A DNA stretch of 32,311 nucleotides from Candidatus Parabeggiatoa sp. nov. 3 (GTDB lineage Bacteria; Pseudomonadota; Gammaproteobacteria; Beggiatoales; Beggiatoaceae): NCBI GenBank assembly GCA_003645185.1, contig QNEL01000026.1, forward strand, positions 1-32,311. Reading direction: 5' to 3'. Position numbers and translations under genes: made by a program. Shown here in pieces: positions 32,172 through 32,311 of this stretch; position 1 is the first letter of the stretch, and every line of letters begins with the position of its first letter. The notes under the pieces were generated by a model that saw only the letters and a program-made list of their open reading frames with translations, did not search any database and was not told the DNA's origin.

Positions 32172-32311
32172 AGTATTTCAAAGCAACCACAAGGGGGGGC
32201 AACCTGGGGTGTTAAATTTCAGGTACGGGATGACTTTTTTTTCACCCAAGATTTGTAGGGTGGGTAAACGGGCGGCAATGAACTCAATATAAACCAAGAT
32301 TGAAGCCGCAC
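32172..32311. repeat. Trailing repeat DNA after gltB
   Basis: The last 140 bases hold a GCAACCACAAGGG unit (near 32185) and the TGTAGGGTGGGTAA unit (about 32257-32270) also found near 22000-22330 and 24884. No start of gltD is seen before the window ends. Confidence 0.5.

Overview
The window looks like a chromosomal segment of a gammaproteobacterium, most likely a large sulfur bacterium of the Beggiatoa/Thiomargarita type. That placement is an inference. It rests on a gammaproteobacterial yajR-ssb gene pair, housekeeping genes of gammaproteobacterial type (ssb, rdgB, gltB), and intergenic DNA unusually full of short palindromes, tandem repeats and MITE-like elements. No rRNA, tRNA, CRISPR array or transposase gene was seen.

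Layout. (1) 448-5656: an exopolysaccharide block with a STAS-domain protein overlapping a Wza-like outer-membrane export lipoprotein, then a Wzc-like chain-length/kinase protein whose P-loop lysine is missing, then a possible glycosyltransferase remnant beside 32-bp tandem repeats. (2) 5983-8880: a core block of yajR (MFS), ssb and rdgB; four copies of a 66-67 bp hairpin repeat lie between ssb and rdgB. (3) 8916-15379: an AT-rich accessory region. It holds a small unknown protein, a Fic protein with Gln in place of the catalytic His, and then a same-strand series of unrelated genes (DUF4166-like protein, SDR, DHDPS-family remnant, methyltransferase, HNH nuclease, broken dGTPase). These are separated by a repeated module with attC-like architecture, so this looks like an integron-type cassette array without a visible integrase. 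(4) 15487-23136, mostly minus strand: a decayed defence-type neighbourhood with the C-terminal part of a large BREX/DUF6079-like ATPase, a frameshifted small gene, a dual-specificity phosphatase, an unknown 153-aa protein, a DUF4007-like protein and a frameshifted PAPS-reductase-like PP-loop protein; a plus-strand lipoprotein gene sits inside it. (5) 23566-27137: a metal-related block with a NosF-like ABC ATPase, a NosL-like copper lipoprotein and a divergent P1B-like ATPase lacking the CPC motif. It is bracketed by 51-bp inverted repeats. (6) 27552-32171: gltB, the large subunit of glutamate synthase; gltD is not in the window.

How the parts relate. The export lipoprotein and chain-length protein should act in one envelope-spanning polysaccharide exporter. 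ssb and rdgB serve DNA maintenance. The cassette genes appear functionally unlinked, which is expected if site-specific recombination assembled them. The minus-strand defence genes are partly broken: two frameshifts, each cured by removing one base from a 7-nt A/T run, and an ATPase without its P-loop.
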